Positions 1-8,442 of a stretch of 22,272 nucleotides of DNA are shown here, piece by piece. Positions within the stretch are counted from its first letter, which is position 1; each line of letters begins with the position of its first letter. Below the pieces are notes generated by a model. That model saw only the letters and a program-made list of their open reading frames with translations, had not been told where the DNA came from and did no database searches. The stretch is taken from contig NW_014577977.1 in assembly GCF_000485595.1 (NCBI RefSeq), positions 70,940 through 93,211 of the forward strand. Direction: 5' to 3'. Source of the stretch: Priapulus caudatus. Taxonomy: Eukaryota > Priapulida > Priapulimorpha > Priapulimorphida > Priapulidae. A program made the position numbers and the translations under genes.

Positions 1-578
1 GTTAAGCTAGATAACAATAGATGAATAAAGGGAGTATTAATTTATACAGCAGATCAAAGAAAAAGGCAAATGAAATTTTAATAATCCTAAAGGAATACGA
101 ACTGGAAATATCATTCACAGCCATAGGATTAACACCAAAAAGAGCCTGGAAAAAAACCAGTCAAAGATGCCATCTTAAAAAGAGTAATTATAAGAGACAA
201 ATTGAAAACTAGAGATAAAACAAAAATTGTTGCGCTGCTTTTGCATGTTCCATATTTGGGTCCGTGCCTGCGCTTAACACTCCCCGCCAAACAACAGGGG
301 GCGGGGGAGACAAAGGATGTTGTGTGCAGCTATTCTGCATCTTAATACTCGCCACTATATTAATCAATTTATCGACAAAAACTTCAAATTCCGGGGAGCA
401 ATTGAGTCATAGTGTTTTCGTAAACGCTCCAAGTTTCTGTAAGTAGTTGTTTAAACTAGTTTGCCCTTTAAATTTAAAGTTTAAGGGTTTCTTTCCTGTC
501 CCGGCCCTGCCGGTTGAATCTCGCGGCTGCGGCCATGTTGTTCTAATGTATGCATACACTGTAGTGTATGGCTTGGGT
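1..578 (+). mobile_element. LINE 3' end, copy 1 (C-terminal coding tail plus 3' flank)
   Basis: This is a 5'-truncated LINE fragment. It aligns by eye, with many indels, to 6309-6928, where the same sequence closes the long LINE ORF2 remnant. The coding tail covers about 1-235. One frame ends ...KSNYKRQIEN and stops at 210-212; another frame of the same DNA reads VKDAILKRVIIRDKLKTRDK, which looks more like the basic C-terminus of LINE ORF2 proteins. The remaining 340 or so bases (gcatgttccatatttgggtc onward, to about ggcttgggtg) are non-coding and shared with the other copy, so they are either the 3' UTR or co-duplicated flank. Copy 1 lacks a segment of about 20 bp (atggcagattagtttagcc) present at 6550-6568. 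No poly(A) tail or target-site duplication was identified. The fragment continues off the left edge. Confidence 0.75.
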
Positions 579-1156
579 GCCTGTGTTGTGCACTTCGTCA
601 ATTCAATTGGTTCAATGGCATTGTCTGCTCTAAGGTGAGCGTATTAAGCGTAAGCATATTGTGCATTAGGGAAATTTTAGGCCTACTGCTGCTCTTACTA
701 GTAAAACCGCTGCCGGACAGTTGTCCGACAACTGAGTGTCGTCAGTTAAGTGTCCGACATTGGGTTCTCGTTTATATTTCTATTGCCAGGTGGCGCTGGG
801 GTAGACTATTGGACATTTCTCTGTTTGTCTTCTATACAACTACCATACTATGGTGGTGACTTATCCAGTGCTGAATAAACTTTTAATCTTGCCAAGTTGA
901 GATATTTCACTGTGTCTCCCATACATTGTTTTAAATCCATTGTGCCTGATTATCTTTCGTTAGGCCTATTCATGCCTCCGAGTGATTTGACATGCCAGTT
1001 GATTGTCATTGATATTGTTGTATGTTATTTGCATTTACTTATGTTGGGTTCAAATTTGTATTTTCCAGTGAACCCTCTCCAGTGTAATTGTTTATAATTC
1101 TGTAAATTGTGTCCACATAAGTTCAAGAAACTTGACATCGCTGATACGCTATCGTC
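579..1156. other. Non-coding stretch, possibly LTR/leader of the BEL/Pao remnant
   Basis: No convincing ORF is present. The stretch lies between the LINE 3' repeat and a BEL/Pao-like gag start at 1157, so it sits where an LTR and leader would be. A canonical AATAAA occurs at 874-879, and a short perfect palindrome-like motif (cggacagttgtccg) at 714-727. I could not define LTR ends or a primer-binding site, and no second copy is visible in the window, so the LTR idea is inference from position only. Confidence 0.3.
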
Positions 1157-1738
1157 ATGGATGAGCTGCTAGAGGCTCGCCATCGTAGGGAAAACGTCAT
1201 GCTGGACACTGAAGGGGTAGCCAGAGAATGGTACCGGTATTTAAAGCTAGAAGTAGGGGAACTTAAGGCGGCCTACACCAGGAAGGCAAACTAGACAAGA
1301 GATTTAATTGAATGTGGGGATGACCCCACTTTTCTGAATGGCAGATTAAACGACATCCACGTGCTATTCGACAAAATAATTGAAAAGTCCATGGTGCTGT
1401 GCAAGGACGCTGTTGACAGTGGGTGACAATGGTAAAGGACAATTCGACCTATATGACTGTAGACATTACAGGCTAAAAATCTATCCAAAAGTGGCAGCTC
1501 GCAGGCTAGTAAAATTGTCAATATCAAACGCAAAAGGGCCTTTACGAGAAAGGCTGAATTTCTTGCGAAGGGGGAAATCATAAAGGAAATAAAGGCGCTT
1601 GAGCTAGAACGTGAGGCTCTACTCCTGGAACGCCTAAATTTAAATGAGATAAAGGAAACTCTAGGTAATCTGATACTAATCCACTGTCCGGCCGTGCGTC
1701 AGGAAGTCCATCATGGACGCCTGAAAACCCGTATGTAG
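1157..1738 (+). pseudogene. BEL/Pao-like gag N-terminal remnant
   Basis: One reading frame starts at ATG 1157 (MDELLEARHRRENVML) and can be followed to TAG at 1736-1738, but it is interrupted by stops at 1292-1294 and 1424-1426 and by a cluster at about 1433-1455. The first part is charged and includes AAYTRKAN and LNDIHVLFDKIIEKS. The part from 1481 is a strongly basic, heptad-like coiled coil rich in Lys, Glu and Leu (SGSSQASK, then KALELEREALLLERLNLNEI). A charged domain, an SSxASK linker and then a coiled coil resembles the gag N-terminal region of invertebrate BEL/Pao elements, where it would help assemble virus-like particles. No zinc knuckle is visible. The call rests on layout and composition rather than a catalytic motif. 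A BEL/Pao RT fragment does occur at 4613-5240, possibly from the same family. Confidence 0.5.
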
Positions 1739-1844
1739 GTGTCCAATTCCAAACACCTACCGGTACCTTTCCGCACAGTAGGCCATGTTATTAACCGCCA
1801 CATCCCACGCATGTAAATGATCAGGATTTTGGGCATCCATCAAA

Positions 1845-2315
1845 CTCTCAAGCGCCAACTCGATTCAGACATATTCTAGGAAGTACCACTTGTTGCTTTA
1901 CGGTGTAGACGGCCACGAGACTGATCCGAAAGATACAATATTTAGGGTCCGAAAATTTGCCAAACAAAATCTCAAACTGGAAAGTGTTTTCGTCGACCGT
2001 ATCGTAATCCGTAATGTCCAACGCCTCCAAAAGCGCTACGATGCCCTGGCAACTATAGTTGTGGTTTTCTTACACTGGGGAGAACGGGAAGCTTTCTTGC
2101 GAGCCGGTCCTAATCTCAAGGGAACGAAAATGAGTGTGCGGACGGACCTGCCGCCTGAATTGAAAAGAAAGAGGGGGAAACTCGCAAGCATCACCTACGA
2201 AATCCGTCGGGACGAGCATATATATACGCGTATCAGGGAGAAAGGCGCAGAAGTATGGTTAGAGACGAGGAAGAACGGCTCAGCCCACTGGACGAAACGA
2301 ATCATTGACCAGTAA
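1845..2315 (+). pseudogene. LINE ORF1p-like RRM/C-terminal domain fragment
   Basis: The open frame runs to TAA at 2313-2315 and encodes HLLLYGVDGHE, then VRKFAKQNLKLESVFVDRIV, then a basic segment (LRAGPNLKGTK). This pattern (LLxxGVxExE, helix, F/I-DRIxRxxR, then R..A..LKGT) matches the RNA-recognition and C-terminal nucleic-acid-binding domains of L1-type ORF1 proteins, which coat LINE RNA. Just upstream, the tyrosine-serine-arginine junction typical of the end of the ORF1p coiled coil can be read only after a frame change near 1870, with a stop (TAG 1876-1878) in the alternative frame, so the N-terminus is broken. There is no intact start codon. It lies 944 bp from the ORF2 start at 3259, much farther than in an intact LINE, so the two may belong to different insertions. 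Confidence 0.65.
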
Positions 2316-2473
2316 TATGTGCGTAATCATAAATAACAATGACTGCCCCCTTTATTTAGATTTAAATCGAGCATTAATGTATCTTATCTACATATATACC
2401 TGTCATTGTGGCAGCTGTTGTTTACAATATATAGTTGTGTCCCTATTATAAATACATCGCAGCAAATACACTC

Positions 2474-2536
2474 AATCACAGATATATACAGTATATCAGT
2501 ATAACAGTGCAGTGTGTTGGGTATATATCTGTGATT
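2474..2536. repeat. 16-bp perfect inverted repeat with 31-nt spacer
   Basis: The left arm aatcacagatatatac (2474-2489) is the exact reverse complement of gtatatatctgtgatt (2521-2536). The 31-nt spacer holds further TA-rich sequence. It could be a hairpin or the ends of a tiny MITE-like insertion. No flanking target-site duplication was identified. Confidence 0.85.
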
Positions 2537-2746
2537 CAATCGACCAGTAGCCAGCTAGCGTACCCACCGACCAATCAAAAACAAAACACATAATAAGGCG
2601 CTTTCAGGTTTATATTCCACAACGTAGTCATGCAGTCAGACTACACGTGTTAGTATGGCTGTGTATAATGTTACACGACAGGAACGATAGCCAGGTAGGC
2701 TCAAGTAGACCTTCAGCTGTGAAAATGACGTTTTCCCAGATTCAAA

Positions 2747-2790
2747 ACTCGTGAATCACTTTCGTGAAGCACTCGTGAATCACTTCGTGA
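2747..2790. repeat. Two-copy tandem repeat, period 24 bp
   Basis: actcgtgaatcactttcgtga (2747-2767) recurs as actcgtgaatcacttcgtga (2771-2790) with one T deleted. It is a small local duplication, and the function, if any, is unknown. Confidence 0.8.
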
Positions 2791-3258
2791 CTTTCGTCTG
2801 CGGTGTGCGCGTTTATGTGTATGGCTATTTAGGGACCAGAGTACATGTCTGTACGGCTTGTGCACGTATTTTTATGTAAAGTGTAATATGCGTATGATAC
2901 AAAATGCACTATACTCGTAATAGGGAGCCGATGGTTTACGTCAAACCACAATTTGTAATGTTGTCCAAAACGGGAAATTTATGTCTGTTCCTTTTATGTT
3001 GCATGCGTGTGTTAGATATACACAGGAGTCCTGCCACGGTAGAACACCTGTCGATGGACCACGACAGGCTTGCATGTTCTGTCTGCCTTAATGTATGCCC
3101 TGTCTGTTCCCAATGTTACGCGTACTTGTTTCTAGATCCCCAAAACCAATGCAATGCTCCTAAATGTCTTTCAACAATTTATACCTTCACTGTTTTCCAC
3201 ATACCCATGTCTATATACAGTTCAAAACCTACTTTTTCAACTTTAAAATATAAACAAA

Positions 3259-4106
3259 ATGCCTATAAACATACAGACACTAAACTGTAAGAAACTTGGA
3301 GATCGGATCAAGCGTAGGAATTTTTTTAAACGCTTTCGTGAACAAAAAATACATATCACTTGTTTACAAGACATACACATTGATCCCAAACTGGAAAACT
3401 ATGTAAAAGCAGAATGGGGCCTTGAATGTCTAATATGTCCCTATTCGTCACAGGCTAGAGGAGTTGCTATTCTATTTAATAATGGCTTTGAGTATGAAAT
3501 ACATAAAAGCAAAAAAGATAAAAATGGAAACTATATCATCCTTGATATCACCATAAATAACTCCGTGAGATTTACCTTAGCAAATCTCAATGGTTCAAAT
3601 GAAGATAAGCCTGATTTTTACACCAACATAATGAATATTGTCGAAGAGTTTGAGAATGACAGTTTATACTAAGTGGAGACTGGAATTTGGTAATAGATCC
3701 CACAAAAGATTTACTAAATTATAAAGCCATCAATAACCCTAGGGCCAGAAACGTGGTAAAGTCGGTTATTGCTGAAAAAGAACTTGTAGATGTGTGGAGA
3801 GCTTTTAACGAAGATAAAACACATTTTACTTGGGGTAAAAAAAATCCATTAAAAATGGCCCGCTTGGATTTTTTTTTGGCCACAGAGGAAATGATGTCAA
3901 ATTTCTCTGAATCGTATATCTTACCAAAATATAAGTCGGTCCATGCTCCAGTAACAATTGGTGTAAACACCTCAACAAATGAACATGGCAAAGGATACTG
4001 GAAGTTTAATAATTCCCTTCTAAAAGATCAGAAATTTGTAGAACTAATAAAAAATGAAATCTATTTAATAAAATCTACATACGCATCTAATACATTTTAT
4101 AAATAA
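3259..4106 (+). pseudogene. LINE ORF2 N-terminal APE-type endonuclease domain, broken
   Basis: The frame starts at ATG 3259 (MPINIQTLNCKKLGDRIKRR), as expected for the first strand of an apurinic/apyrimidinic-type endonuclease that nicks genomic DNA to prime reverse transcription. Frame 1 stops at 3670-3672 and the domain continues in frame 0 (LSGDWNLVIDP from 3669) to TAA 4104-4106, so at least one frameshift lies near 3665. Motifs seen: CLQDIH (Asp at 3370-3372 where the family has the Glu of QET), GVAILF, GDWN (intact), MARLDFFL. The usual SDH motif reads SVH, with Val encoded at 3939-3941. Two catalytic positions are therefore altered as well as the frame, and the enzyme must be dead. The region is AT-rich, unlike the gypsy blocks downstream. 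Confidence 0.85.
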
Positions 4107-4612
4107 ACTCTGATTGAAGCCAAACAAGACAATAATAACCAACAGAGCAATATGATAAGTGAAAGAATAAGACAAATAATCGATAAATAATCGAATAGGA
4201 ATACAGCAACAAAAGGAACAAACTAAGCTCTATAAACAACTAGATGACCTAACGAAACAAGGGGGCATGAACTAGAGTGGATTCTGGAAAATAAGAGAAA
4301 GGCTATTACCTAGTAAAGAAAGTAAGGCATCTAGCGGCATAAAGAGGAATTTACCAAACGTAAAATTAGAGAAGGCTGATCAAATCAAGCAAGCATACGT
4401 TGAATATTTTGAAGAGCTACTAAGAGAAAAACCCATAAAGAATGAGGAAGATCGCAGAATTCATGAATCAGTTGACAAAACACTTCAAAGAATAAGAATC
4501 ATAAACAATAGAATCAACGAAGAGAAAACAAACGACAACGAAATTAAACGAGTAATCCATGATCTAAAGGGCAATAAAGCCAGAGATAACCAAGGGATGG
4601 TCTATGAATTAA
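4107..4612 (+). pseudogene. LINE ORF2 linker and start of reverse transcriptase, broken
   Basis: This continues the LINE ORF2 between endonuclease and RT. Stops and frame changes are frequent (for example TAA at 4104-4106 and TAG at 4273-4275). Recognisable pieces are EYFEELLREKPIKNEEDRRI and NEIKRVIHDLKGNKARDNQG. These match the LINE pattern in which a helix precedes an LxxxKAxGxDG-like RT entry motif (here GNKARDNQG). After VYELMI the LINE similarity stops and a GC-richer BEL/Pao sequence begins. Roughly the next 60-70 residues of a normal LINE RT are missing, so the insertion was accompanied by loss. Confidence 0.7.
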
Positions 4613-5240
4613 TGATCCGGTACGATCACATGCGGCTAGCGACAGGGCGTCATCCCTATGTTACGCATGCGCGATTCACCCTAGCGGCGAGTTATGGAAC
4701 TAAAACCATGTACAAGTCCAAGTGGAGACCGGACGGCTCAGTTGAATGGAAAGTCAGTGAACTCTGAAATCTATCAAGGCCCAGATTTCACAAACAAATT
4801 GGTTGGAGTCTTACCGCGATTTCAGCAATTTCAGGTGGCGCTAATGGCAGACGTGGAAGCTATGTACCACCAGGTAAAAGTAAGGCCACGGGACAGGGAT
4901 GGGTTGCGTTTCCTGTGGTGGCCTAACGGTGACGTGACGCAGCAACCCTGCACCTATAGAATGACTGTCCATCTATTCGGCGGTGTGTGGAGTCCTAGCT
5001 GTGCCATATATACGCTCAAACGCACAGGCGACGACAATGCAAACGACTTTGACCAGGAGACCATCAACACAGTTCATCAATACTTTTACGTGGATGACTG
5101 CTTAAAGTCTGTCGATGATAATGAGAGAGCTATAAATCTCGTCAACCAGCTGTCTGCTCTCCTGTTCAGAGGTGGTTTCAGGTTGATCAAATAGATGTGT
5201 AACAACCGGATCGTCATCGAATCGATACCCCAGAGGCTAT
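4613..5240 (+). mobile_element. BEL/Pao reverse transcriptase fragment lodged in the LINE RT
   Basis: The frame containing 4694-5194 encodes a BEL/Pao-type reverse transcriptase core: QGPDFTNKLVGVLPRF, MADVEAMYHQVKV (motif A region, with the catalytic Asp in ADVEAM), LRFLWWPNGD, HLFGGVWSPSC and FYVDDCLKS. The YVDD box (5087-5098) is intact. The frame ends GGFRLIK-TAG (5192-5194), where the family normally has Trp. The same frame carries on with CNNRIVIESIPQ, so this stop looks like a TGG-to-TAG mutation inside the domain. LxFLWWPxG and FGxxxSPSC separate BEL/Pao from Ty3/gypsy and LINE RTs. There is no protease, RNase H, integrase or LTR next to it. The element is only a roughly 200-residue scrap; junction positions are approximate. 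Confidence 0.88.
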
Positions 5241-5900
5241 ACGTGACCTAAATAATATGAGAGGAATTTTTCTAACCAATGTCCTAAGTAAAATAGTTGA
5301 AAAACTAATCTGGAAACGCAAACAAAAAATCATGGATACTTGCCAAAATCAATGTGGGGGAAAGAAGGGATTCAGCACAACTGACCACTAATTTGTACTA
5401 AGGGGAATTATTGATAAACACCGGGAACAAAAGAAAGACATCACTATACTATTTGGGGTGCAAAAAAATGTTTTGATAGCCTGTGGCTAAAAGACGCAAT
5501 GGTGGAACTATGGTTTAGAGGATTGAAAAGACCATGCTGGGAGATAATTTTCAAAATGAATGAAAAAGCAATTATTAATGTGAAAACACCAGTAAGGGAA
5601 CAGAAAATGTCATAACAAAAGAAACGGTTAGACAATGAACAATATTAGGACCAGTCTTATGCTGTATGACTCTGGATCACTTAAATAACCTCAACAAAGC
5701 TGTATACATGTATAGTAACAGCATAGAAATCGGCCCCCTATTATATATGGACGATATTCTAGGAATCGGAGATTATAAAACAGTTACTAAAATCGCTCAG
5801 TCATGCTCCAGATCAGCAGAATCAAAAAGATTAGAATTTAATATGAACAAAACAAACACAATGGTTATAAAATTCAGAAACAAAGAAAGGATATATTAAT
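5241..5900 (+). pseudogene. LINE reverse transcriptase core, broken
   Basis: LINE RT resumes after the BEL/Pao fragment with MRGIFLTNVLSKIVEKLIW (from 5257), GGKKGFSTTDH followed by a stop, then KCFDSLWLKDAMVELW in another frame, and finally TILGPVLCCMTLDHLN and LLYMDDILGIG in a third (to TAA 5897-5899). The YMDD active-site box (5744-5755) is intact, but the motif A Asp region is garbled at the frame change near 5455-5470 (GVQKN in one frame, GAKKCFD in the other), and the Gly of the usual RQGxxLGP reads as TGA near 5634. There are thus at least two frameshifts and several stops. The pattern of motifs is that of an APE-type non-LTR RT; I do not assign a clade. Confidence 0.85.
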
Positions 5901-6530
5901 AGGCAACCAAGTCAATCAAAAAAGTCACCAAATATTCATACCTAGGGGATTTAATTAATGATATAGGAGGTTATAAAGACATGATAAGAGTCCGAACTGA
6001 AAAATGTAGGTTAATGATGAGAGAAATATTATCATTGGCAGAATAGCAAAATTATGGAAATAATACAATAGAAGCAAGAGTGAAATTATACGAATTCGGT
6101 TTTATCTTCCTTCCTAAATAACAGTGGAACATTGACTAACTTAACTAAGGAAGAAGTAAAAATGTTAGAGGATTTCCAACATGAGTGCCTGCGCAAAATA
6201 ATAAAAGCTCATAGTAAAACACCACTGGAAGCACTAAGGACAGAGTTAGGAATTTTACCAATAACTGATAAAATAGGATACAAAAAACTCATGCTACTAC
6301 AATACATAGTTAAGCTAGTAACAAAATTGATGTAATGAAGAGAGTATTATCAGCTAGATCAAAGAGGAAGGAAAAAATTGGGTAAATAAAATTTTAATAA
6401 AGCGCTAAACAGAATACCGAACTGGAAATTGTCATTCACAGCCATAGAATTAAAACCAAAAAGAGCTGAAAACACAAGTCAAAGATGCCATCTTAAAAAG
6501 AGTAATTATAAGAGACAAATTGAAAACTAG
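5901..6530 (+). pseudogene. LINE ORF2 post-RT / C-terminal region, broken
   Basis: Downstream of the RT, pieces in changing frames read VTKYSYLGDLINDIGG, then LTKEEVKMLEDFQHECLRKI and KTPLEALRTELGILPITDKI (6132-6335). The last two are the thumb-like segment common in LINE proteins (Q..FLR.I.......P..ALR.ELG.LPI). Further on, the tail NWKLSFTAIELKPKR... in one frame, or VKDAILKRVIIRDKLKTRDK in another, matches copy 1 at the left edge. Neither frame can be joined to the thumb without frameshifts. Confidence 0.75.
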
Positions 6531-6928
6531 AGATAAAACAAAAATTGTTATGGCAGATTAGTTTAGCCTTGCGCTGCCTTTGCATGTTCCATATTTGGGT
6601 CCGTGGCGCTGTGGCTTTTCATCCACGCCAAAACCAGGGGCGGGGAGACAAAGGAGTGTTGTGTGCAGCTATTCTGCATCTCGGATACACCGGCCCTATC
6701 TTATTCATGCAAGTTATTGACAAAAAACCGTCGATTCCGTTGACTCAATTGAAATCATAGTGTTTCATAACGCTTCGAAAGTTTCTGTAAGTAGTTGTTT
6801 AAACTAGTTTGGCCCTTTTAGATTTAATTTTTTATAGGTTCCTTGACTGTCCCGGCGCCTGCCGTTGAATCTCGCGGCTGTGCCAATGTTGTTCTAATAG
6901 ATGCTAACACTGTAGTATATGGCTTGTG
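6309..6928. repeat. Diverged direct repeat of 1-578 (LINE 3' end, copy 2)
   Basis: The sequence from gttaagctag (6309) to about ggcttgtgtg (6928) matches 1-578 in order and orientation, with many substitutions and indels. Well-conserved blocks include agtaattataagagacaaat, ctgtaagtagttgtttaaac and gttgaatctcgcggctg. The repeat covers the LINE coding tail plus about 400 bp of non-coding 3' sequence. A shared 3' UTR or a duplication that included flanking DNA would both explain it. Confidence 0.85.
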
Positions 6929-7167
6929 TGATGGGTGGAAATTAGGTGTTCGTAGTAATATCACTCGGCGAGTACCACGAATGCCTTTGTAAGCAAATGT
7001 GTCAGGGTAAGGAATAAGTGTTCTTGTAAATCAAGTGAGTTTCTGTCCTCCGCCGATTGTAAAATTACTGTCCTACGCTGCGGATCGCACGTATTAACAA
7101 TGGTGCAGCGGGTGTGAAAAAGTGACGAAGACGTGTATGGAAACGCGTAGATGCGACGGCGTAGGCG

Positions 7168-7720
7168 TTGGAAGCTAAACTTATCGAGGATGTGACTTCG
7201 CACGTCGTGCAGGATTTGCCTTCACCGCGTCGTCAATATGGCAGCATGTTCCTGCGGCAATCAGATCACGTGGGCGGCAGAGATGACAGAGATGACCTCG
7301 CAAAGGTTCTCAAAGCTCGTCGAAAGCTACTCGTATCAATCCAAGAGACAATGAGTACGAAACTTTTCGTTTCTGGAATGTACAATATCAGGAACCGTTT
7401 GACAAATTTCTAACCGAGTTAAAAACTCGTGCGACCGCATGTAACTTCCAAGAAAAGGAAAGAATGTTGCGTGACAAGATCGTGTTCACAGTGACTGGTA
7501 AACTCCAAGAACTGTTGTTGAGAGAAGATAAGTTGACACTTGTGAAAACTGTGAAATTGTGTAGGGCATTTGAACAGTCAAATAGACAGGTCAAAGAAAT
7601 TATGGGCCATGACAACACCTAATCCGAGTGTGAACAAAGTATCGTACAGGCCTGGTAGACCAGCACAGAAACCTGTCAAAAAGCCACATCACTTTGCCCA
7701 CAACTGCAGAGGAAGCACCC
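7168..7720 (+). pseudogene. Ty3/gypsy element A: gag remnant
   Basis: The clearest part is in frame 0, from about 7320 to TAA 7620-7622: NEYETFRFWNVQYQEPFDKF, LKTRATACNF, then RDKIVFTV, LREDKLTL and CRAFEQSNRQ. A run of F...Q...E.F...L..L...A..C.F.....+++RD+IV, then LL+E..LTL.K....C...E.S, is characteristic of metazoan Ty3/gypsy capsid proteins, which assemble the retrotransposon particle. The N-terminal piece (7168-7413) lies in frame 1, so there is a frameshift near 7320-7400. After the stop a KPHHFAHNC stretch (about 7680-7708) looks like half a zinc knuckle in yet another frame. The leader between 6929 and 7167 holds nothing I recognise. Confidence 0.75.
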
Positions 7721-7996
7721 GCCCTGTCGTGAAGTCAGCAAGCACGATGACATGGGCCGAAGAGCGAGCATACAAAAGGGGCTACAGCAATCCCGGATTA
7801 GCAAGGCCCACGGCAAGGGAAGCCAAGGAGCAGGGAGAAGGTACCGCAGGAGCCCGCGACGTCGTTGGTCCCTTATGCGGAAGAAAACTAAACTGTGGCT
7901 GTGAAGTAGAGGTGATAGGTAGTGTTGCCGGATGCGGGACAAGGAAACCTGAGAACCTGCCAGTAGAGTGAGGGCTCGTGGGGGACAGGAGTACAA

Positions 7997-8380
7997 GTAC
8001 TGCGGGACACAGACTGCTCAGGCGTGGTCGTCCGGAGGGGGCTAGTAAGAGAAGAGGAGTTGATGGGCAAGACTCGGAGGTATATGATAGACCGCACCAT
8101 TAGGAAAGCTCCGATAGCTAGGGTCCACATAAAGACACCATTCCTCGCAGGTGAGGTGTAGGCACTTTGCTTAGACAGGCCGATATATAACATCATGGTC
8201 ATCGGCAACGTGGATAGTGCCAAGCTGGTAGCTGGAGCACAGGTGGAGACCCTCGCAGTGCTCACGAGGGCCCAACAAAAGGCACGCGGCAAACCCCTGG
8301 CCAAGCTGAAGGTCCCCCAGCTAAGTGGTAGCAGTGTGACGGCTGAAGAATTCAGGCAACTCCAAGTCAAGGATGGGTAG
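7997..8380 (+). pseudogene. Ty3/gypsy element A: aspartic protease and linker
   Basis: Frame 2 from 7997 reads VLRDTDCSGVVVRRGLV, then RKAPIARVHIKTPFLAGEV, a TAG stop (8159-8161), ALCLDRPIYNIMVIGNV, then VLTRAQQKARGKPLAKLKVP and SVTAEEFRQLQ, ending with TAG at 8378-8380. An LRDTGCSxVVVRR core with a later YDLIIGN-like strand is the protease of a multicopy group of metazoan Ty3/gypsy elements; it cuts the Gag-Pol precursor. Here the active-site triplet is DTD instead of DTG (Gly-to-Asp at 8012-8014), and a Glu codon has become TAG. The TRAQ...LKVP...TAEE linker leads into the integrase zinc finger with no reverse transcriptase between, consistent with a Gmr1-like domain order rather than a deletion. 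Confidence 0.82.
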
Positions 8381-8442
8381 CGGAGAGCCTACTGGGAGAC
8401 GGCGAGAAAGCCGGAGAAGGCACCAACGGGTGCGGGTTCAAA

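Larger units (their letters stand above)
2316..3258. other. Non-coding spacer between LINE ORF1-like and ORF2-like remnants
   Basis: This is an AT-rich stretch of about 940 bp. It contains a 16-bp perfect inverted repeat (2474-2536) and a short tandem duplication (2747-2790). An open frame at 2904-3290 is Cys-rich near its middle but has no recognisable domain, and it overlaps the ORF2 start. I see no gene here that I would support. Confidence 0.5.

Noticed and set aside
2904-3290. Cys-rich 128-codon frame before the LINE ORF2
   Set aside because: The Cys residues do not form a consistent zinc-binding pattern, and the frame overlaps the ORF2 start.
7888-8370. Minus-strand open frame of 160 codons
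   Set aside because: It lies antisense to the gypsy A protease, whose + strand frame carries clear family motifs. The minus frame shows no domain and is a shadow.
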